DNA from: Patescibacteria group bacterium
GTDB taxonomy: Bacteria > Patescibacteriota > Minisyncoccia > Phycocordibacterales > UBA2100
Length of the DNA stretch: 9,096 nt
Assembly (NCBI GenBank): GCA_024654485.1
Contig: JANLHO010000013.1
Span: 1-9,096 of the forward strand
Reading direction: 5' to 3'
Shown one piece after another: positions 6,785 to 9,096 of this stretch (positions are counted from its first letter, which is position 1; every line of letters begins with the position of its first letter). Both the position numbers and the translations under genes were made by a program. Below the pieces are notes generated by a model that was not told the DNA's origin, ran no database searches, and saw only the letters and a program-made list of their open reading frames with translations.

Positions 6785-7453
6785 CTACTCTTTTGAGAAC
6801 TTGCCATACTGCTTAAGTGCGGCGGGCATCTCCACGTTGTGCTTCTTGAGCCAGCTGTCGACATGCTCGCGCGCCTTCTCTCGGTCTATTTCAATTCCGT
6901 GCTTAGGGTACGTGAACATACCCCGCCCAATCTCGAAGAGCGGTTGTGTTTGTAAAACGTTCGGCATTAGTTCCGCATCAAACGCGCCCTCAGAATACGA
7001 AGCGGCTACGATATCCGCCAGCACTAAACAATGGTCACCAACGTCCTTAATCCATACGACCGCGCATTCTAGATGCGCTGGACATTCGGCAATTCGCGGC
7101 GGTCTCACCTTTGTAGATGGAATTTCCGTTAGTCCTGCTACTTGCAGTTCATCAATTCCCTGAGGGATAGGGTTGCCGGCGTACTTATCGCCGCATATCC
7201 AGACTTTGTCTGCCAGATTTTTGCTCGGAACGTTTACAACAAATTCTTTGGTTTGTTCTATGTTTCTAATCGTGTCCCATGGTTTGTATACGCCAAGAAC
7301 GAGACGTTCCGGGTCGGTAGAAACCGAGGTGAGATTTGAGAACACGCCCGCATTCACTCGACCGTCTTCATCAACGGTGGTAACTACATATGCAATTCGC
7401 GGGGACAGAACTCTGTGAGACTTATCAAGCGACAAGTCGTGCTTTGATTCCAT
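6785..7453 (-). CDS. Flavin reductase-like FMN-binding protein
   Basis: 222 residues. The split-barrel FMN-binding fold of flavin reductase-like (DIM6/NTAB) proteins is suggested by RVLSPRIAYVVTTVDEDG (14-31), NAGVFSNLTSVSTDPERLVLGV (34-55) and EFVVNVPS (70-77). Then come a histidine/acidic strand region (126-150) and a family-typical tail with LFEIGRGMFTYPK (172-184). Members bind FMN and act as NAD(P)H:flavin reductases or as components of monooxygenase-type systems; the partner is unknown. No membrane segment. The ATG at 7453 is supported by an extended -10 six nt upstream. It ends with TAG 51 nt before the phosphoribosyltransferase, so co-transcription with that operon is possible but a separate promoter lies between. 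Its stretch around 7200-7260 is clearly more AT-rich than the neighbours, hinting at a different origin. Confidence 0.85.
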   Translation of the reverse strand: MESKHDLSLDKSHRVLSPRIAYVVTTVDEDGRVNAGVFSNLTSVSTDPERLVLGVYKPWDTIRNIEQTKEFVVNVPSKNLADKVWICGDKYAGNPIPQGIDELQVAGLTEIPSTKVRPPRIAECPAHLECAVVWIKDVGDHCLVLADIVAASYSEGAFDAELMPNVLQTQPLFEIGRGMFTYPKHGIEIDREKAREHVDSWLKKHNVEMPAALKQYGKFSKE

Positions 7454-7459
7454 GGCTTA

Positions 7460-7489
7460 AGTCTAGCAGGCTCGCCCACTTGGGAACAA
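7460..7489 (-). promoter_or_regulatory. Extended -10 promoter of the flavin reductase-like gene
   Basis: The minus strand reads TTGTTC (7489-7484), an 18-nt spacer ending in TGC (7468-7466), then TAGACT (7465-7460). TGC directly before the hexamer is an extended -10 (TGn). The hexamer ends 6 nt before ATG 7453, and no SD is present, so a leaderless mRNA is expected. Confidence 0.45.
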
Positions 7490-7550
7490 TGGGTATTCGG
7501 GTCGCACTAGCGCCCCAGGCCTCAGGGTTGGTCCGATAAAAAATCTAGCT

Positions 7551-7666
7551 TGATGCGTACCCCGTTTAGTGGACACTTTGGAAACCCACTCCCACGGTCA
7601 GAAGATGTTCCTTGCATTCAACGGGCGACATCTCGTTGCGGGTCCACTTTTTTGGGGTACAGATCA
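7551..7666. mobile_element. 116-bp internally deleted IS3-type (IS150-group-like) element
   Basis: Two imperfect terminal inverted repeats bound this stretch. The left end, reading inward, is TGATGCGTACCCC then, after 4 nt, AGTGGAC. The right end on the minus strand is TGATCTGTACCCC then, after 5 nt, AGTGGAC. Both begin with TG and share the G-x-ACCC...TGGAC layout that I recall for ends of IS150-group elements of the IS3 family. Between them only about 65 bp remain, including a transposase C-terminus-like tail. I see no convincing target-site duplication. It is a MITE-like or deletion derivative that cannot move by itself. It ends 4 bp from the tRNA-Ser 3' end. Confidence 0.6.
7566..7631 (-). 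pseudogene. Remnant of an IS3-type transposase C-terminus
   Basis: On the minus strand a short frame reads (NE)MSPVEC...GFQSVH and stops at a TAA inside the left inverted repeat. IS3-family transposases often end with a GYxSPVEY-like motif followed closely by a stop in or near the terminal repeat, and this tail has that form (SPVE, then a stop 18 codons later). Everything upstream of it is missing: the frame runs straight into the opposite inverted repeat. Very short, so homology rests on motif and position. Confidence 0.45.
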
Positions 7667-7670
7667 GATG

Positions 7671-7755
7671 CGGAGGGGGTGGGATTCGAACCCACGGTGG
7701 GTTTCCCCACGCCGGTTTTCAAGACCGGTGCTTTAGACCACTCAGCCACCCCTCC
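7671..7755 (-). tRNA. tRNA-Ser(UGA)
   Basis: An 85-nt class II tRNA. Acceptor stem GGAGGGG (7755-7749) pairs with CCCCTCC (7678-7672), with discriminator G at 7671. A D-arm follows, then anticodon stem CCGGT/ACCGG with loop CTTGAAA; the anticodon TGA lies at 7721-7719 and reads UCA-type serine codons. The long variable arm is GTGGG-GAAA-CCCAC, as expected for tRNA-Ser. The T-arm is GTGGG-TTCGAAT-CCCAC. The CCA end is not encoded (CAT follows), so it must be added by a CCA-adding enzyme. The variable-arm and T-arm stems have the same sequence. Confidence 0.97.
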
Positions 7756-7762
7756 GAAGCAC

Positions 7763-7768
7763 GTTGTA
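7763..7768 (-). promoter_or_regulatory. Extended -10 for tRNA-Ser
   Basis: The minus strand has TGG-TACAAC, a TGn extended -10 with 4 of 6 consensus matches, ending 7 nt before the first base of the mature tRNA. Transcription would begin almost at the tRNA 5' end. No -35 was recognised. Confidence 0.35.
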
Positions 7769-7822
7769 CCACGCGGCGGCGCTCTATGCACAGAAGTGTG
7801 TGGGCTTTCGTGGAAAATGCTC

Positions 7823-7828
7823 TACAAT
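7823..7828 (+). promoter_or_regulatory. -10 (TACAAT) of the pilin-like gene
   Basis: TACAAT (5 of 6 matches) ends 6 nt before ATG 7835. No SD precedes the ATG. It is divergent from the tRNA-Ser promoter. The placement suggests a leaderless mRNA and favours ATG 7835 over ATG 7817, which would lie upstream of the transcript start. Confidence 0.45.
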
Positions 7829-7834
7829 CCTGAT

Positions 7835-8257
7835 ATGCACACGCACAAACGCGGCTTTACCTTGGTGGAGCTTCTGGTTGTCATCGCCATCATCGGCATC
7901 CTAGCATCCATCATTATGGTCTCGCTCGCCAGCACGCAATCCAAGGCGCGCGACGCGCGGCGCATGGAAGACGTTGGCTCATACCAAAAAGCTCTCGCGC
8001 TCTATCTTATAGATTCCGGCTCCTACCCCATCACCGCCGCGACGACCACTCTGGACGGCGGCGCTAGTGACACCGTTTCGGCGGCTCTCATTGCGGCTCG
8101 CGCGCTCCCTTCGGCGCCCAAGGACCCGCAATCCCCCATCTACGACTACACATACATCTCCAACGCGATAGGCAACAACTACACTATCGGATTTTGTCTT
8201 GAGACAGATTCCATCAGCAATTACAGTCAGGGATGCGGCAATACCGTATCCCCTTGA
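7835..8257 (+). CDS. Type IV pilin-like / pseudopilin protein with class III-type N-terminus
   Basis: 140 residues. The N-terminus MHTHKRG-FTLVELLVVIAIIGILASI is a canonical prepilin signal: a short basic leader, cleavage and N-methylation expected between G7 and F8, glutamate at mature position 5 (E12), and one hydrophobic helix (8-31) used for membrane retention and subunit packing. After it come KARDARRMEDVGSYQKALALYL (37-58), usual for the alpha-helix continuation of short pilins, a Thr/Ser/Ala-rich variable region and a C-terminal pair of cysteines (C121, C134) that could close a D-loop. It is likely exported, processed by a prepilin peptidase and assembled into a pilus or a competence/secretion pseudopilus. 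No assembly ATPase or peptidase genes are near. The frame stays open upstream across the tRNA and IS remnant, but only ATG 7835 (or 7817) gives a sensible leader. Confidence 0.92.
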   Translation: MHTHKRGFTLVELLVVIAIIGILASIIMVSLASTQSKARDARRMEDVGSYQKALALYLIDSGSYPITAATTTLDGGASDTVSAALIAARALPSAPKDPQSPIYDYTYISNAIGNNYTIGFCLETDSISNYSQGCGNTVSP

Positions 8258-8302
8258 AATCATCGGCAGTGTATACGGGCGCCATGTATCGCGCTCGGAT
8301 GC

Positions 8303-8308
8303 TACAAT
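8303..8308 (+). promoter_or_regulatory. Extended -10 (TGC-TACAAT) of the two-helix membrane protein gene
   Basis: TG at 8300-8301, C at 8302, then TACAAT (5 of 6 matches). The hexamer ends 9 nt before ATG 8318. No SD is present between them. A transcript starting 6-8 nt after the hexamer would have a leader of 1-3 nt. Confidence 0.45.
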
Positions 8309-8317
8309 AAAAGCGCT

Positions 8318-8788
8318 ATGGCCGAAATGACCGGCACTTTGAGATGGAGTGCGTACGAGCACGAGCATATGGAGCGCGGGAGCGATTGGTTTTGGGCGCT
8401 CGGCGTCGTCGCCGTTTCAAGCGCTGTGGTGAGTCTTCTTTTCCACAACATCCTCTTCGCTATTCTCATACTCCTCGCTGCGGCACTCTTCGCGCTTCTT
8501 GCCAATGTCCCTCCCGAGCTGATAACTTTTGAGGTGTCGGAGCGCGGCGTGCGCGTGGGCAATGTCCTGCATCGTTTTGACGAAATAATCTCCTTTTGGG
8601 TTGAGGACGAATCGGGCGCTCATCCGACGCTTCTTGTGGATACCACCAAGCCGCTCGCTCCCAATCTCATAATACCGATACACGATGTGGACCCGCACGC
8701 GGTGCGCCTTTTTCTGCGAGAGCACGCGGAAGAGGTCCCCATGAAAGAGCCTTTCGCTCACAAAATAATAGAGTTCTTCGGCCTCTAG
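8318..8788 (+). CDS. Two-helix membrane protein with a cytoplasmic soluble domain, function unknown
   Basis: 156 residues. It opens with a soluble segment GTLRWSAYEHEHMERGSDWFWALG (6-29), then two adjacent hydrophobic helices (about 24-41 and 44-63) forming a hairpin, then a soluble domain (65-156) with strand-like segments ITFEVSERGVRVGNVLHRFDEI (69-90), ISFWVEDE (91-98) and NLIIPIHDVD (116-125). This arrangement resembles small bacterial membrane proteins with a PH-like domain. I associate the W-x-AYEHEH...SDWFWALG opening with proteins common in Patescibacteria, but I cannot name a function. The ATG at 8318 is supported by the -10 just upstream. It ends with TAG 24 nt from the converging gene. 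Confidence 0.75.
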   Translation: MAEMTGTLRWSAYEHEHMERGSDWFWALGVVAVSSAVVSLLFHNILFAILILLAAALFALLANVPPELITFEVSERGVRVGNVLHRFDEIISFWVEDESGAHPTLLVDTTKPLAPNLIIPIHDVDPHAVRLFLREHAEEVPMKEPFAHKIIEFFGL

Positions 8789-8796
8789 CGAGGCCG
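8779..8796. terminator. Palindromic hairpin between convergent genes
   Basis: CGGCCTC (8779-8785) and GAGGCCG (8790-8796) form a perfect 7-bp stem with loop TAGC, which contains the stop codon of the two-helix membrane protein gene. It lies exactly where two genes converge, so a bidirectional transcription end or mRNA 3'-end stabiliser is plausible. Neither side has a clear U tract, so a classical intrinsic terminator is not certain. Confidence 0.4.
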
Positions 8797-8812
8797 TGCC
8801 GTCGCAGGCGCG

Positions 8813-9096
8813 CTACTGCGCGACCCCGATCACGACCGATGCCTCTTTTATCTGGTTGGCGTTGGTAGTGCAGCTAAGGACGAATGTCGTTTGCGACTCT
8901 ATGGCGAGACTCTCCGATGTGCCGTTGGGGCTGGTATTGGCGACATTGAGCAAAGTGAATTCTTCGCTGTCCGGACTGGATACGACGCACGATTTCATAC
9001 CCGTCGTTATCCAGCCGAGGATGGTGGTCATTCCGGAGGGGACGGTCTTGGGGTTCGCGATGAATATTATGGATGGCTGATTTATCTCTATGGAGC
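8813..9096 (-). CDS. C-terminal Ig-like domain of a secreted or surface protein, 5' end outside window
   Basis: Only the last 93 residues and the TAG stop are in the window; the frame is open to the right edge (first full codon at 9094). The fragment has an Ig-like beta-sandwich pattern: IIFIANPKTVPSGMTTILGWIT (9-30), KSCVVSS (34-40), an acidic/aromatic segment, a Ser/Thr/Asn-rich linker, TTFVLSCTTNA (69-79), then SVVIGVAQ at the C-terminus. Cysteines C36 and C75 probably form the core disulfide, with W28 packed between the sheets. Comparable N-P-x-x-V-x-S-G...L-x-W...C...TTF-x-L-x-C modules are common in secreted proteins of Patescibacteria. No anchor or sorting motif follows the domain. A start at the internal ATG 9031 would split the domain and is not believed. 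Confidence 0.72.
   Translation of the reverse strand, partial: SIEINQPSIIFIANPKTVPSGMTTILGWITTGMKSCVVSSPDSEEFTLLNVANTSPNGTSESLAIESQTTFVLSCTTNANQIKEASVVIGVAQ

Noticed and set aside
7550..7834. Upstream extension of the pilin frame across the IS relic and the tRNA
   Set aside because: The extension is the antisense of tRNA-Ser and the IS relic and would place the prepilin leader in mid-protein. ATG 7835 gives a normal seven-residue leader.
8796..9080. Plus-strand frame opposite the Ig-like surface protein
   Set aside because: The minus strand gives an Ig-like pattern with paired cysteines and core tryptophan; the plus frame has no family pattern.
1..9096. CRISPR array, phage genes, defence system or toxin-antitoxin pair
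   Set aside because: I saw no spaced direct repeats, phage structural or integrase genes, nucleases or toxin motifs; all long frames fit metabolic, envelope or IS-relic explanations.
1..9096. UGA recoding as in Gracilibacteria-type lineages
   Set aside because: TGA ends PEP synthase (in an ATGA overlap) and the pilin gene at expected lengths, and the assigned genes have no in-frame TGA, so the standard bacterial code fits.

Overview
The window looks like part of a bacterial chromosome from the Candidate Phyla Radiation (Patescibacteria), most likely a relatively GC-rich Parcubacteria-type lineage. This is inferred from content: a short class III pilin with a minimal leader, a small two-helix membrane protein of a kind I associate with these genomes, a cysteine-bearing Ig-like surface protein, a lean fermentative gene set and no Shine-Dalgarno (SD) sequences. 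TGA is used as a stop (PEP synthase, pilin), so this is not one of the lineages that recode UGA as glycine. The taxonomic call is an inference, not a proof.

Layout. Positions 1-7453 are read entirely on the minus strand. In transcription order they are: a flavin reductase-like FMN protein (7453-6785); a tight metabolic operon of a purine-type phosphoribosyltransferase (6733-6278), glycerate 2-kinase (6273-4972), PEP synthase (4956-2503) and a D-lactate dehydrogenase-like D-2-hydroxyacid dehydrogenase (2506-1505); then, after a GC-rich stem-loop, a protein cut by the window edge (1422-1) that joins a membrane sensor/HAMP front end to a trehalose-6-phosphate synthase (GT20) domain. Positions 7454-7670 hold a promoter and a 116-bp internally deleted remnant of an IS3-type element, lying 4 bp from the 3' end of tRNA-Ser(UGA) (7755-7671, minus). 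From 7835 the genes point right: a type IV pilin-like protein and a two-helix membrane protein. The latter converges on the 3' end of an Ig-like surface protein gene that enters from the right edge on the minus strand.

How the genes may work together. Glycerate kinase makes 2-phosphoglycerate, which enolase (not in this window) turns into PEP. PEP synthase interconverts PEP and pyruvate, and a D-lactate dehydrogenase would reduce pyruvate to D-lactate. The operon therefore reads as most of a glycerate-to-lactate route (or, run the other way, a PEP-regenerating route), with a base-salvage phosphoribosyltransferase at its head. The neighbouring GT20 fusion suggests trehalose-phosphate synthesis coupled to a signal sensed outside the membrane.

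A recurring signal is that the gene starts lack an SD sequence, and six of them have a -10-like hexamer only 5-9 nt upstream of the ATG, which would give leaderless or nearly leaderless mRNAs.
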